A stretch of 64,000 bases of DNA. Source: Geobacteraceae bacterium. GTDB lineage: Bacteria > Desulfobacterota > Desulfuromonadia > Geobacterales > Geobacteraceae. Location: the NCBI GenBank assembly GCA_024281055.1, contig JAMXLF010000094.1, positions 1 to 64,000 on the forward strand, read 5' to 3'. Under the pieces are notes generated by a model. The model saw only the letters and a list, made by a program, of their open reading frames with translations. It was not told where the DNA came from and did not search any database. Shown piece after piece: positions 52,488 through 61,316 of the stretch (positions are counted from its first letter, which is position 1; the number at the start of each line of letters is the position of its first letter). Made by a program: the position numbers and the translations under genes.

Positions 52488-53996
52488 TTACGAAATCGTT
52501 ATTTCGAACTGCTCCTGATGAAACCCCGGCTTCGCCCGCACAGTGATCCGCTTCTTGAAGCGCTTTTCCAGCTCTTCAAGACCGCGCCGCTCTTCGTCGT
52601 AGAGAAGATCTGCCACCTGCGGGTGCACCGTGAGCATCACCTTGGTGCCGCGGATATCGAGCATCTCCCGGCGCAGCTCCCGGAAAATCTCGTGACAGAC
52701 GGTGGTCTTGGATTTCACATACCCCCGCCCTTCGCAGTAAGGGCACGGCTCGCACATCATCCGGCCGATCGACTCCCGGACCCGCTTGCGGGTCATCTCC
52801 ACCAGCCCAAGCTCTGATATCTTGAGGATGTTGGTCTTGGACTTGTCGGCCTTCATCGCCTCCTCAAGGGCGGTGAAGACCTTGTCCCGGTTGACCTCCT
52901 TTTCCATGTCGATGAAGTCGATGATGATTATGCCGCCGATATTCCGCAGCCGGAGCTGGTAGGCGATCTCCTTGACCGCCTCCAGGTTGGTCTTGAGGAT
53001 GGTGTCCTCGAGATTATGTTTCCCCACGAACCGCCCGGTGTTGACGTCGATGGCGGTGAGTGCCTCGGTCTGCTCGATGATGATGTAACCACCGCTCTTC
53101 AGCCAGACCTTACGCCCGAGCGCCCGGCTGATTTCCACCTCCAGGCCGAAATGGTCGAAGATCGGCTCCTCCTCGTCATACAGCTCGATGGAGTATTTCA
53201 TCTTGGGAGTGAATGTGGTGATGAACTGGACGATCTTGTCGTGCTCCGGCTTGGAATCGACCACGATCCGATCGACCTGCTCGGTCAGGATGTCACGCAC
53301 TACCTTCTGGGTCACGTCGAGGTCGGAGTGGATGAGACAGGGAGCGCTGGCCTTATCCTTCCGCTTCACGATCTCTCCCCAGAGCTTGGTGAGGTAGTTC
53401 ATGTCGGCTACAAGGTCTTCCTCGCTCTTCCCCTCCGAAACCGTGCGGATGATGAAACCGCTGCCGGCGGGCCTGATCCGCTCCACGATCTCCTTGAGCC
53501 GCTCTCGTTCCGTCTCGTCCTCGATGCGGCGGGAGATCCCCACGTGGTCTACGGTCGGCATGTACACAAGATGGCGACCGGGCAGGGAAATGTGGGAGGT
53601 GATGCGAGCCCCCTTGGTGCCGATCGGCTCCTTGGACACCTGCACCAGAAGTTCCTGGCCTTCCTGGAGGAGTTCCTCGATGGGGTGGAGGGGATGGAGG
53701 ACGGGCCCCTCGCCCTCCTGCTCTTCCTTCTTGCCGTTACCATCCATGAAGGATTCGAACTCCTCGATGGCGTCAAACACGTCGGCAACGTAGAGGAATG
53801 CCGCCTTTTCCAGGCCGATGTCGACAAAAGCCGCCTGCATGCCGGGTAGAACCCTGATAACACGGCCCTTGTAGATATTGCCCACGATCCCCTTAACCTT
53901 GCTCCTCTCGATGTAGAGTTCGGCTATGGTACCGTTCTCGATGAGGGCGATGCGGGTTTCGTGGGAGGTGGTGTTGATTACCAGCTCATTACCCAT
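52488..53996 (-). CDS. rng: Ribonuclease G (RNase E/G family)
   Basis: 502 residues; an endoribonuclease for 16S rRNA 5' maturation and mRNA decay. An S1-type domain (about 38-130) contains an acidic insertion (FMDGNGKKEEQEGEGP). Catalytic Asp residues lie in 'TAIDVNTGRF' near 315 and 'IIIIDFIDM' near 357. The zinc-link Cys pair is in CEPCPYCEGRG near 415. Its length is close to Rng and lacks the RNase E degradosome tail. ATG 53996 has GGGAG at 6-7 bp. It follows the radical SAM gene. Confidence 0.92.
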   Translation of the reverse strand: MGNELVINTTSHETRIALIENGTIAELYIERSKVKGIVGNIYKGRVIRVLPGMQAAFVDIGLEKAAFLYVADVFDAIEEFESFMDGNGKKEEQEGEGPVLHPLHPIEELLQEGQELLVQVSKEPIGTKGARITSHISLPGRHLVYMPTVDHVGISRRIEDETERERLKEIVERIRPAGSGFIIRTVSEGKSEEDLVADMNYLTKLWGEIVKRKDKASAPCLIHSDLDVTQKVVRDILTEQVDRIVVDSKPEHDKIVQFITTFTPKMKYSIELYDEEEPIFDHFGLEVEISRALGRKVWLKSGGYIIIEQTEALTAIDVNTGRFVGKHNLEDTILKTNLEAVKEIAYQLRLRNIGGIIIIDFIDMEKEVNRDKVFTALEEAMKADKSKTNILKISELGLVEMTRKRVRESIGRMMCEPCPYCEGRGYVKSKTTVCHEIFRELRREMLDIRGTKVMLTVHPQVADLLYDEERRGLEELEKRFKKRITVRAKPGFHQEQFEITIS

Positions 53997-54005
53997 AGTT
54001 TCTCC

Positions 54006-54196
54006 CGGAAACCGCGGCTTTTTCGCCCTGGCGGCGTAAGTCTTCGAGTTCGCTCGAGGCTCGGCCACTGGCCTCGCCCTGCGGGCAGCCCGAAGCTGTC
54101 AGCTTTCGCTGCCGCGAAAGATTGACGGCAGATCCCGGAGAGCGCCTCCGCGCTTTCCCTCGCCAGCCTTGCCAGGACAAAAAATCCACGGTTCCC
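54006..54196. repeat. Large imperfect palindrome, dispersed repeat family (copy 2)
   Basis: The outer arms GGAAACCGCGGCTTTTTCGCC (first 20 bases considered) and GGACAAAAAATCCACGGTT are mostly complementary, with inner CCTGGCGGC/GCCTTGCCAGG. This is the same plan as 7923-8051 and 59556-59690. It fills the 227-bp gap between rng and the radical SAM gene. An open frame across it is not credible as a gene. Confidence 0.55.
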
Positions 54197-54223
54197 ATTC
54201 TGATGTATGCCGTTCATAACTGC

Positions 54224-56713
54224 TTAATCCTTGAAAATGACTTCGAGCTTCTCGATCCTTGCGCCCTCGAGTTCCGCAGCACTGAGGCCGGTGATGGCTG
54301 TCACGAACTCCAGCGGCTTGCCTCGCTCCACGAGCATTTCCAGGGCATTTCCCGCAACGGTCAGCTCGTGCAGTTCCCGGCGCAAGTCGATTTCGGTCAC
54401 CCGCCCCTTCTTCTCTCGATGGAAAACAAAACTATCCCGGGCCAAAAACCGCGCCACACACCCCAACAGGTCTATCCCGACATGGTCGGGAACTGTAACC
54501 CGATAGCGTATTTTATCAATGATAACCGACAGCGCCGCCGCCCGCAATGGAATTTCCGCAGCATCGAGGATTTGTATGCCGGAAGGAAGAGCGGCGTTCA
54601 GCTCCTGCAGCACTCTGTCGGCAGAATAGCCGGTGGCAATTTCCATGTCGAAAAACTCGGCCCATGATTCGACACCCACGGACAGGGCGGTGGCAAAGGA
54701 GAATTTGGGATGCGGGTGAAACCCTTGGGAGAAGCGGATGGGGATACGGGCCCTGCCGACCGCCCGGGTGAAGAGATTGATGAGTTCCAGATGGCTCAGG
54801 AGGCTCATGGTACCGGTCTTACTAAAGCGGAGCCTGATCCGTGCCGTCTCTTCGCCATACTCGGGCCGCTGGGTTCTTTGGTCCGGCATCTCTCCGACAG
54901 ACAGGCTGTTCAGCTGCATCCTGATGCGGTCGAAGTCGCAGACACCGCATCCCGTGCATTTCCCGGTGCGGCAGTCAGCGGTATAGCTCCCGGCGGCCGC
55001 TTTCTCCCGTTCAGCGAGGAGAAACTCCCGGCTCACCCCGCAGTCCAGGTGGTCCCACGGAAGAATTTCATCGACGTCACGACGGCGGAGGTAAAAGAGG
55101 GGATCGATCCCGGTAGCGCAAAAGGCTTCCTGCCACGCAGCGAAATTGAAATGATCCCCCCAGCCGTCAAAACGGCATCCGAGCTCGTGTGCTTTTCGAA
55201 GCACCCGGCCAAGCCGCCGGTCACCACGGGCGAAGACCCCTTCGAGGACCGACAGCGGTGCGTCCTGCCATTTGAAGTTGAGCTTTTTTTTCCGCAATTC
55301 CTGGCGGAGGAACTGTTGCTTGGCGAGAATTTCTTCGTAACTGATCTGCGCCTCCCACTGAAAGGGGGTATGGGCTTTGGGTACGAAGCTGGAAACCGCG
55401 ACATTGACATCGCCACCACTTCCCGCACGTCGCCCCTCCCTTTTCACCTTGCCGGCCAGATCGACAATTGCCGCGACATCGTCGTTGGTTTCGCCGGGGA
55501 GACCGATCATGAAGTAGAGTTTGACAAGCCGCCAGCCAGCGCTGTACACGGCAAAGGCGGTCGCCAACAGGTCATCCTCGGTTATCCCTTTGTTGATGGC
55601 GCTACGCAATCGCTCGCTTCCCGCCTCAGGAGCCAGTGTGAAGCCGGTCTTTCTTACCTTTTTCACTTGCTCCACCAACTCCTGGGTCAAGGTCCCTACC
55701 CGGAGAGAGGGAAGGGAGACAGCAATCCGGTCCTTGCCATGCCTCGCCATAAGCTCCGTGATGAGCTGCGCAATGCAGCCATAGTCGCCGGTGGACAGGG
55801 AAAGAAGGGATATCTCGTCGTAGCCCGTGTGCCGCAACGTCTCCTCAACCAGATTCAAAACCGTTGCCGGAGTCCGCTCCCGGACTGGCCGATAGATATA
55901 CCCCGCCTGACAGAAGCGACAGCCGCGGGTGCAACCACGGGCGATCTCAACGCTCACCCTGTCATGTACCGTTTTCAGAAAGGGGACGACCGGTGCGGTC
56001 GGATAGGTGGAGGTGTCGAGCTTGGCGACGATGCGGCGACGAACCTTGGTATAGTCTTCCCGGAGTGGAGTTATTGCTGCAATTCGCCCTCCTTCGTCGT
56101 TCTCGACAGCAAAAAATGAGGGTACGTAGACACCAGCGATTCCAGCCAACCGCTGGAGGAGATCATTTTTCGAGCCATGCTCTCTCTTCCATTCCCGGCA
56201 AACAGCAGCAATCTCCAGCGCCGCCTCCTCGCCGTCGCCCAGAAGAAATGCATCGAAGAAATCAGCCAGCGGCTCAGGATTGCAGGCACAGGGCCCGCCG
56301 CCTATAATCAGCGGGAACCCTTCCTCGCGCTCCACTGCCAGGAGGGGAATGCCGGCAAGCTCCAGCATGTTGAGGACGTTGGTGTAGGAGAGCTCGTACT
56401 GGAGGGTAAAACCGAGAATGTCGGCCTCTGCCAACGGGATGTCGCTTTCCAGAGAAGACAGGAAGGCACCGTCGGTGCGCAGTTGGTCTTCCCGGTCTGG
56501 CCAGGGTGCATAGACCCGCTCGGCTGCGAGCCACGCAACATTGTTCAGGACGGCGTAGAGAACCTGGATGCCCAGGTGGCTCATCCCCACCTCATACACG
56601 TCAGGGAAGGCAAGCACAAACCGCATTTCCGCGGTCGACTTCCGAACCGAACCGACTTCTCCCCCCATATACCGGGCGGGTTTTTCAACCTTGAGCAGAT
56701 CGTAGCTGGGCAA
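54224..56713 (-). CDS. TIGR03960-type B12-binding radical SAM protein fused to DUF2344
   Basis: About 829 residues. The N-terminal part (30-230) is the B12-binding-like domain typical of TIGR03960. The radical SAM cluster motif is in 'CTRGCRFCQAGYIYRP' near 260. From about 620 a DUF2344 (TIGR03936) domain follows: 'RLRFSKTGTMSLLSHLELI' and 'FSQGFHPHPKFSFA'. In many bacteria the two parts are separate genes; here they are fused. TTG 56713 is the preferred start, with GGAG at 7 bp; TTG 56731 has no ribosome site. It is linked to rng and rplU by gene order, suggesting an RNA or ribosome role, not proven. Confidence 0.85.
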   Translation of the reverse strand: MPSYDLLKVEKPARYMGGEVGSVRKSTAEMRFVLAFPDVYEVGMSHLGIQVLYAVLNNVAWLAAERVYAPWPDREDQLRTDGAFLSSLESDIPLAEADILGFTLQYELSYTNVLNMLELAGIPLLAVEREEGFPLIIGGGPCACNPEPLADFFDAFLLGDGEEAALEIAAVCREWKREHGSKNDLLQRLAGIAGVYVPSFFAVENDEGGRIAAITPLREDYTKVRRRIVAKLDTSTYPTAPVVPFLKTVHDRVSVEIARGCTRGCRFCQAGYIYRPVRERTPATVLNLVEETLRHTGYDEISLLSLSTGDYGCIAQLITELMARHGKDRIAVSLPSLRVGTLTQELVEQVKKVRKTGFTLAPEAGSERLRSAINKGITEDDLLATAFAVYSAGWRLVKLYFMIGLPGETNDDVAAIVDLAGKVKREGRRAGSGGDVNVAVSSFVPKAHTPFQWEAQISYEEILAKQQFLRQELRKKKLNFKWQDAPLSVLEGVFARGDRRLGRVLRKAHELGCRFDGWGDHFNFAAWQEAFCATGIDPLFYLRRRDVDEILPWDHLDCGVSREFLLAEREKAAAGSYTADCRTGKCTGCGVCDFDRIRMQLNSLSVGEMPDQRTQRPEYGEETARIRLRFSKTGTMSLLSHLELINLFTRAVGRARIPIRFSQGFHPHPKFSFATALSVGVESWAEFFDMEIATGYSADRVLQELNAALPSGIQILDAAEIPLRAAALSVIIDKIRYRVTVPDHVGIDLLGCVARFLARDSFVFHREKKGRVTEIDLRRELHELTVAGNALEMLVERGKPLEFVTAITGLSAAELEGARIEKLEVIFKD

Positions 56714-56816
56714 ATCATTATCTCCGGACAAAAAACAGACTCAAGACGTCAGCTGTGCGTAGCCAGTCCCGACAACTTGAGATGAGCTAACGAATGAATA
56801 TTGGCACTTACCAGGA

Positions 56817-56822
56817 TTATAC
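56817..56822 (-). promoter_or_regulatory. Perfect -10 box TATAAT upstream of the radical SAM gene
   Basis: TATAAT on the minus strand lies about 105 bp before TTG 56713 and just downstream of the terminator. The -35 candidate TTGTTG is at a short spacing (14 bp), so the promoter may be weak or of extended -10 type. Confidence 0.35.
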
Positions 56823-56839
56823 AAAGCAGGAGCCCCAAC

Positions 56840-56861
56840 AAAAAAAGGCCCCGGCGGGGGC
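56840..56861 (-). terminator. Terminator in the leader of the radical SAM gene
   Basis: On the minus strand GCCCC-cgcc-GGGGC is followed by T7, 120-150 bp before the radical SAM start. An upstream GGCGG can pair with CCGCC of the same hairpin, which would disrupt it. Promoter-like TTGCCA and TATTCT lie about 30-60 bp further upstream. This looks like a transcription attenuator. The 56714-57160 gap holds no credible gene. Confidence 0.55.
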
Positions 56862-57160
56862 TCTCCGCCACGACCTCATCCTCGTAACAGAATAGTGTAT
56901 ATCGTTTTTTTTGGCAAGAGGGAACTCGTTCACTCGGATGGACGCCATCAAGTATCAATTGCAAATCGCCATCAACGTACCGCGCTTGATTTATACCTCA
57001 AATGAGGCATAGTTTGGAGGATATCCGGTGGTCCTCCGCTTCTATTCAACCGGCGCGTTATTGCAATGTCAATTAAATCAATACTTTAAAGCTTAATTAG
57101 TCGATTGGCACAACAGCTGCAATCAACTTGCAAAACCCATTTCCTTAAGGAGGATGAAAA

Positions 57161-57418
57161 ATGAAAAAGGTTCTTGCTACTCTCGTTTCCGCTCTTGTTG
57201 CCGTTGCTTTCGCTGGCGTTGTGTTCGCCGCTGAGCCCGCCAAAGAAGCCGCTCCGGCTGCTGCTCCCGCCGCTGGCGAAGTGAAGAAAGAAGAGAAAGC
57301 CCCGGCCAAGAAAGCCAAGAAAGCCAAGAAAGCCAAGAAAGCCAAGAAAGCTGCTAAGAAAGAAGAAGCTAAGCCTGCTGAAGCTCCGGCTGCTCCGGCT
57401 GCCCCGGCTGCGAAGTAA
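57161..57418 (+). CDS. Secreted Lys/Ala/Pro-rich small protein
   Basis: 85 residues. A clean signal peptide (VLATLVSALVAVAFAGVVFA) is followed by a low-complexity mature part: Ala/Pro/Glu, then five tandem AKK units around residue 50-65, then Ala/Pro again. The mature part is disordered and highly basic in its centre. AAGGAGG lies 8 bp before the ATG, and a strong terminator follows, so it is a real, probably well-expressed single gene. Similar short periplasmic proteins occur in Geobacter-like bacteria. Function unknown; binding of polyanions or cell envelope is an inference. Confidence 0.75.
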   Translation: MKKVLATLVSALVAVAFAGVVFAAEPAKEAAPAAAPAAGEVKKEEKAPAKKAKKAKKAKKAKKAAKKEEAKPAEAPAAPAAPAAK

Positions 57419-57442
57419 TTCGGTTATTTTACTCGCGAGAAA

Positions 57443-57471
57443 GGCCGCATCCGAGGATGCGGCCTTTTTTT
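57443..57471 (+). terminator. Intrinsic terminator after the Lys/Ala-rich gene
   Basis: GGCCGCATCC and GGATGCGGCC are separated by only two bases, so the inner pairs open to form the loop; a T7 run follows. Confidence 0.88.
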
Positions 57472-57597
57472 ATTGCCAGATGGCGACCACCTGTTCTGCT
57501 GAGAAACCGGCGAGACAGGCCTCTATCAAAAAAACCAAGTCTTGTTACTCGCGATAAGGGCGAAACTTTCAGCCTCCGCCCCAAAGTCCCAGAAACG

Positions 57598-57629
57598 AAA
57601 AAAGGGCACTCCGTCATGCGGAAGCGCCC
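57598..57629 (-). terminator. Intrinsic terminator after dksA
   Basis: On the minus strand GGGC...CTTCCG-catga-CGGAG...GCCC forms a stem with one mismatch, followed by T6. It lies 30 bp after the dksA stop. Confidence 0.85.
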
Positions 57630-57656
57630 ATGTGTGTCTGGAATCTTGCTACCGGC

Positions 57657-58076
57657 TCAAACCTCTTCTTCCTCCCCGAGGGAGATTTCCCGGTAAACCC
57701 TCTCCTCTTCGAAACGTTTCGTCTGGGCCTGCTGCTTCTCGATGTCCGCCTTGCACTTGACACAATAGCGCGCAAAGGGCATCACCTTCAGCCTGCCGAT
57801 AGGGATTTCCTCTTCGCACTCCTCGCAGATGCCGTACTCTCCCTCTTCCATCTTCATGAGCGCTTCTTCGATATTGTGAAGTTTTTCCCGCTCCCGATCC
57901 CCGAGAAGGAGCCCCAGTTCCCGGTCCCGCTCCGATGAGGCCTGATCGTAGATATCGCCGCTCGGTTCGCCGCTGGGAAGGTCAGACCCCGACTTCACGG
58001 CCTTGTTGATTTCCTTGAGCGTGTCCTCCTTCATTTTGAGAAGCATCTGCCTTATTTCGTCCAGCTTTTCAACCAT
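57657..58076 (-). CDS. dksA: DksA/TraR family zinc-finger transcription factor
   Basis: 139 residues. An N-terminal coiled coil is followed by 'DQASSERDRELGLLLGDRE', the DksA tip region, and a four-Cys zinc finger (CEECEEEIPIGRL...CVKC). The tail is very acidic (GEEEEV). It binds RNA polymerase and with ppGpp adjusts transcription in starvation. The DxxDxA tip motif of E. coli DksA reads 'YDQASSERD' here, so the response may differ in detail. Confidence 0.9.
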   Translation of the reverse strand: MVEKLDEIRQMLLKMKEDTLKEINKAVKSGSDLPSGEPSGDIYDQASSERDRELGLLLGDREREKLHNIEEALMKMEEGEYGICEECEEEIPIGRLKVMPFARYCVKCKADIEKQQAQTKRFEEERVYREISLGEEEEV

Positions 58077-58176
58077 TTATACCACTCCATTGTTCATGAT
58101 CTGCCCGTTTGGGCCACGAAAGGATACAGTAATCTGCTCTTTTGTCAACAAAAAAACGCCCTTCCCCAAACCGGCA

Positions 58177-59538
58177 TCAGGATACTATTTCACCGATGAG
58201 ATCGTAATCGGACGAATCGGTGATTTTCAGGTTGACGATATCACCCACACTGGCAGTGCCGGCAGTAATATAGACCTGACCATCGATATCCGGTGCCTGG
58301 CGGGAAGACCGTCCCTTGAGGAGCAGGTCGGTTTCTTCGCTGTACCCTTCGACGATCACCTGTTCAATCGTATCTATCAGGCGCCGGTTCCTCTTGAAGG
58401 AGACCCGCGCCTGGGCGCGCATGAGCTTTTTGTAGCGTTCCCTCTTCAGCCGCTCGGAAACCTGGTCGGGCATGGCTGCCGCAGCCGTTCCCTCCTCACG
58501 GGAGTAACAGAAGACTCCAAGCCGGTCGAACTGAATCTCTTCCACGAAGTGGAGGAGTTTATTAAAATCCTCCTCCGTTTCCCCGGGAAAACCGACGATC
58601 AGTGAGGTGCGAAGAGCGACCTCCGGGATTTCCGTCCGCAGCCGGGCAATGAGTTCGCGAATTTCCGCTTCGCTGCTCCGCCGGTTCATCCTCTTGAGAA
58701 TGGGATCGCTGACATGCTGGAGAGGGATATCGAGATATTTGCAGATCTTTTCCTCGTCCCTGATGAGGTGTACCAGGCCATCCGTGATCCCGTCGGGGTA
58801 AGCATAGAGGAGTCGTATCCAGCGCAGACCATCCAGCTTGACAAGTTCCCGCAGCAGCCCCTCCAGTGACACTCCGCCAGCGAGGTCGCGGCCGTAGGCG
58901 GTGATATCCTGAGCGATCAGGTTGATCTCCTTCACGCCGCCGGCTACAAGCTCCCGGGCCTCATCGAGCAGCCTCTCCAGAGGGCGTGAACGAAACCCGC
59001 CGCGCAGGCTCGGGATCACGCAGTAGGAACAGCAGTTTGAGCACCCCTCGGCAATCTTCAGGTAGGCCGTATAGTAGGGGGAGGATTTGAGCCGGGGGAG
59101 GTGCTCGTCAAAAAGGAAATTGGGATCTCCCGTATAACGGAGCTGGCCGGGAGCAGCCTTTTTTTCGGCGATGATCTCGGCAATGCGTGGATAGTCGCCG
59201 GTCCCGACGAAGATGTCGACCTCTGGAAGCTCGCCGGCCAACTCTTCCTGGTAGCGCTGAGGGAGGCAGCCGGTGACGATGAGGAGACGGCACCTGGCAT
59301 CGTGCTTGCGGTCGGCGAGGTCGAGGATGGTGTCGATACTCTCCTGCTTGGCCTCCTTGATGAAGGAACAGGTGTTGACGATGATGATATCCGCATCCCG
59401 CTCATCGGTGGTAACCTCGTATCCCTCCCGCCCCAGGTAGCCAAGCATAACCTCGGCATCCACCAGATTCTTCGGACAGCCGAGGCTGACCAGACTGACT
59501 TTTTCTTTTGTTGCTCCTCGCAAACTCACCTCGTGCAT
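58177..59538 (-). CDS. rimO: Ribosomal protein S12 methylthiotransferase RimO
   Basis: 453 residues. The N-terminal UPF0004 domain has '[19 protein letters not shown]', '[18 protein letters not shown]' and 'VTGCLPQRY', with three Cys for one cluster. The radical SAM motif is '[15 protein letters not shown]' near 160. A C-terminal TRAM domain ends 'YDLIGEIV'. The signature PKNLVD and the SFIKEA motif separate it from MiaB. It methylthiolates Asp of S12. Confidence 0.93.
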   Translation of the reverse strand: MHEVSLRGATKEKVSLVSLGCPKNLVDAEVMLGYLGREGYEVTTDERDADIIIVNTCSFIKEAKQESIDTILDLADRKHDARCRLLIVTGCLPQRYQEELAGELPEVDIFVGTGDYPRIAEIIAEKKAAPGQLRYTGDPNFLFDEHLPRLKSSPYYTAYLKIAEGCSNCCSYCVIPSLRGGFRSRPLERLLDEARELVAGGVKEINLIAQDITAYGRDLAGGVSLEGLLRELVKLDGLRWIRLLYAYPDGITDGLVHLIRDEEKICKYLDIPLQHVSDPILKRMNRRSSEAEIRELIARLRTEIPEVALRTSLIVGFPGETEEDFNKLLHFVEEIQFDRLGVFCYSREEGTAAAAMPDQVSERLKRERYKKLMRAQARVSFKRNRRLIDTIEQVIVEGYSEETDLLLKGRSSRQAPDIDGQVYITAGTASVGDIVNLKITDSSDYDLIGEIVS

Positions 59539-59555
59539 TTTGATTTTTGCATAAT

Positions 59556-59690
59556 GAAACGCGGATTTTTCCCAAGGTCAAGGCGATCGAGGGATGACGC
59601 GGAGACGTGGTACCCACAGGGCATAAACAGCGCCACGCCGCACAAGGAATCCCGAAGATCAACGAAGAGATTGGGGAAAAGCCGCGTTTC
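59556..59690. repeat. Large imperfect palindrome, dispersed repeat family (copy 3)
   Basis: GAAACGCGGATTTTTCCC (59556) is nearly complementary to 59673-59690. Internal CAAGGCGATCGAGGGATGACG and GAAGATCAACGAAGA segments resemble those in copies 1 and 2. It fills the gap between rimO and yajQ. Confidence 0.65.
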
Positions 59691-60174
59691 AAGAGCGGAA
59701 ATTGACGAATTGCAGCTCGATTCCCAGATCCTTCCCCTTGAGCACCCGGATGGTCTCTTGCAGGTCGTCGATATTCTTGCCCGTCACCCGCACCTGATCC
59801 TCCTGGATCTGACCCTGAACCTTGAGCTTGGTCTCCTTGATGAAAGCGATAATCTCTTTTCCCTTTTCCTTGGAAACCCCTTGCTGGATGGTGATGATCT
59901 GACGCATCATGCCGCCCGAAGCGGACTCTGCCTTCCCGTACTGCAGGGCCTTGAGCGAGATTCCACGCTTCACGCACTTGGACTGGAGAATGTCGACAAT
60001 CGCCTTGAGCCTGAAATCGTCGTCCGCCAGCACCCGGATCGCCTCCTTGTCCAGGGAGAGTTCGCTCTTTGTGCCTTTGAAGTCATACCGCTGAGCAATT
60101 TCCTTGACGGTCTGATTGACGGCATTGTCAACTTCCTGCATGTCCACCTTTGAAACGATGTCGAACGACGGCAT
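59689..60174 (-). CDS. yajQ: YajQ family nucleotide-binding protein
   Basis: 161 residues, family length. '[20 protein letters not shown]', cut to its start [10 protein letters not shown], and '[13 protein letters not shown]', '[16 protein letters not shown]', '[16 protein letters not shown]' are diagnostic. YajQ-like proteins bind RNA or nucleotides, and some bind c-di-GMP, which would fit the GGDEF proteins of this genome. Confidence 0.93.
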   Translation of the reverse strand: MPSFDIVSKVDMQEVDNAVNQTVKEIAQRYDFKGTKSELSLDKEAIRVLADDDFRLKAIVDILQSKCVKRGISLKALQYGKAESASGGMMRQIITIQQGVSKEKGKEIIAFIKETKLKVQGQIQEDQVRVTGKNIDDLQETIRVLKGKDLGIELQFVNFRS

Positions 60175-60225
60175 CCAAACCTCCCCGAAAAGTCGGGCGC
60201 AAGTTGAGTCTCAACTGACCTGCAC

Positions 60226-60948
60226 CTATGGCTTTATCACCTCGACCCCGTGCGGGATCTTGAAATTGAACTTGTCAGCGGCCATCCCCCGATTGACCCG
60301 CACCTTGCTGAACTCGATTGCAGTCGTATTCCCCAGACGGTCAAACAGTAGCGATGCCTTTATGGGAAAGGGGACCCGGGCCTCGCCATTCTCACGAAAC
60401 TCCTCCACAGCCTGGGCGGATATGGTTAATTGGAGCTTTGCCATGGCCTGGGTCGGCTTTTTGGGGATGAGTTCCACCACGTAATCCCCCTTTTTGTCCC
60501 TTCCCTCACCGACGAAATGAACGGAAAAATCCCTGCTGACATTACCCATACCGGTCAGATAATTGAGAGCAACGCTGTTGCCACTCTCAAAGAAAGCCGT
60601 CATGTCAGCAACCATGACCTGCCGGTTGTCGGGAATATAGTACCAGACCTTCCTGCCGTTTGATATGATCTGTTGGCGCGGCTTCGAGTAATCGAAGCGG
60701 AACATGGTCGATCCATTCGCCGATTTTTTCATATAGAGCTCACCGGCACCCCGCTCTTCCCGTTTCACGGAAGCGATAGTGGTGCGCTGGGAGAAATCCG
60801 CCTGGACGTCATTGAGGAGGCGATACCCCTGTTCGAGGGTAGCAACCACGTCCTTCAGTGCAGGAGTCGGCGCGGCCAAGCAGGGCGCTGCCAAGACAAG
60901 CAACACCGTAACAACACGTGATAACAGCCGAGTACCGTAGCGGTTCAT
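60226..60948 (-). CDS. lolA: Outer-membrane lipoprotein carrier protein LolA
   Basis: 240 residues with a signal peptide (VVTVLLVLAAPCLA). 'LNDVQADFSQRT', 'GELYMKKSANGSTMFRFDY', and 'VWYYIPDNRQVMV' match the LolA half-barrel that carries lipoproteins across the periplasm. Its ATG overlaps the stop of the CheC-like gene (ATGA), so it is translated with the chemotaxis operon, an unusual partnership. Confidence 0.85.
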   Translation of the reverse strand: MNRYGTRLLSRVVTVLLVLAAPCLAAPTPALKDVVATLEQGYRLLNDVQADFSQRTTIASVKREERGAGELYMKKSANGSTMFRFDYSKPRQQIISNGRKVWYYIPDNRQVMVADMTAFFESGNSVALNYLTGMGNVSRDFSVHFVGEGRDKKGDYVVELIPKKPTQAMAKLQLTISAQAVEEFRENGEARVPFPIKASLLFDRLGNTTAIEFSKVRVNRGMAADKFNFKIPHGVEVIKP

Positions 60949-61304
60949 TGTACTTCCTTGGTAGGGGATATACCCGTTGACAAAATTTCAAAGGCGACAT
61001 GCGCAATGTCGCCTTTACTGGAAACCCGAAATGTCTGGGACTCTGGGAATGATTGTCCCGGGTTTGGCAGTATTAATTTTGCCATAACTCGTTCTGGTGC
61101 GCAACCACTTTTACAGCGACACCACTCCAGCCCGCCAATGGTCTTCGGGATGTGTGCGATGTCCAAGGTATGAACGCGAAGATGGTTTGGGCACACTGTC
61201 GTCCGCAGGAGCCGGGAGAGGGCCGTGGCTGCTTGCTCCATCCCCCTTTTGTCGATCACGCGCAACACATCAAGGTTTTCGTCGGACAGCCGCGGTGACC
61301 CCAT
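60945..61304 (-). CDS. Short CheC/CheX-like protein of the chemotaxis operon
   Basis: 119 residues. The start 'LSDENLDVLRVIDKRGMEQAATALSRLL' resembles the N-terminal helix of CheC/FliY phosphatases, where the motif xxxExxNxxxGNAATALS is usual. Here Asn and Gly of that motif are replaced and only one such helix occurs, so phosphatase activity is doubtful. Later residues include 'GGLEWCRCKSGC' with three Cys. ATG 61304 has AGGG at 8 bp; ATG 61310 is too close. It lies 12 bp after cheA and overlaps lolA. Confidence 0.45.
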   Translation of the reverse strand: MGSPRLSDENLDVLRVIDKRGMEQAATALSRLLRTTVCPNHLRVHTLDIAHIPKTIGGLEWCRCKSGCAPERVMAKLILPNPGQSFPESQTFRVSSKGDIAHVAFEILSTGISPTKEVQ

Positions 61305-61316
61305 GGACATCCCTTG

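Noticed and set aside
53978-54217. A short minus-strand frame between rng and the radical SAM gene.
   Set aside because: It coincides with a large palindromic repeat and has no family similarity or ribosome binding site.
56749-56964. A 71-codon minus-strand frame, or a short leader peptide with Trp, upstream of the radical SAM gene.
   Set aside because: The frame crosses a terminator hairpin and no clear run of regulatory codons is present; only the attenuator-like structure was kept.
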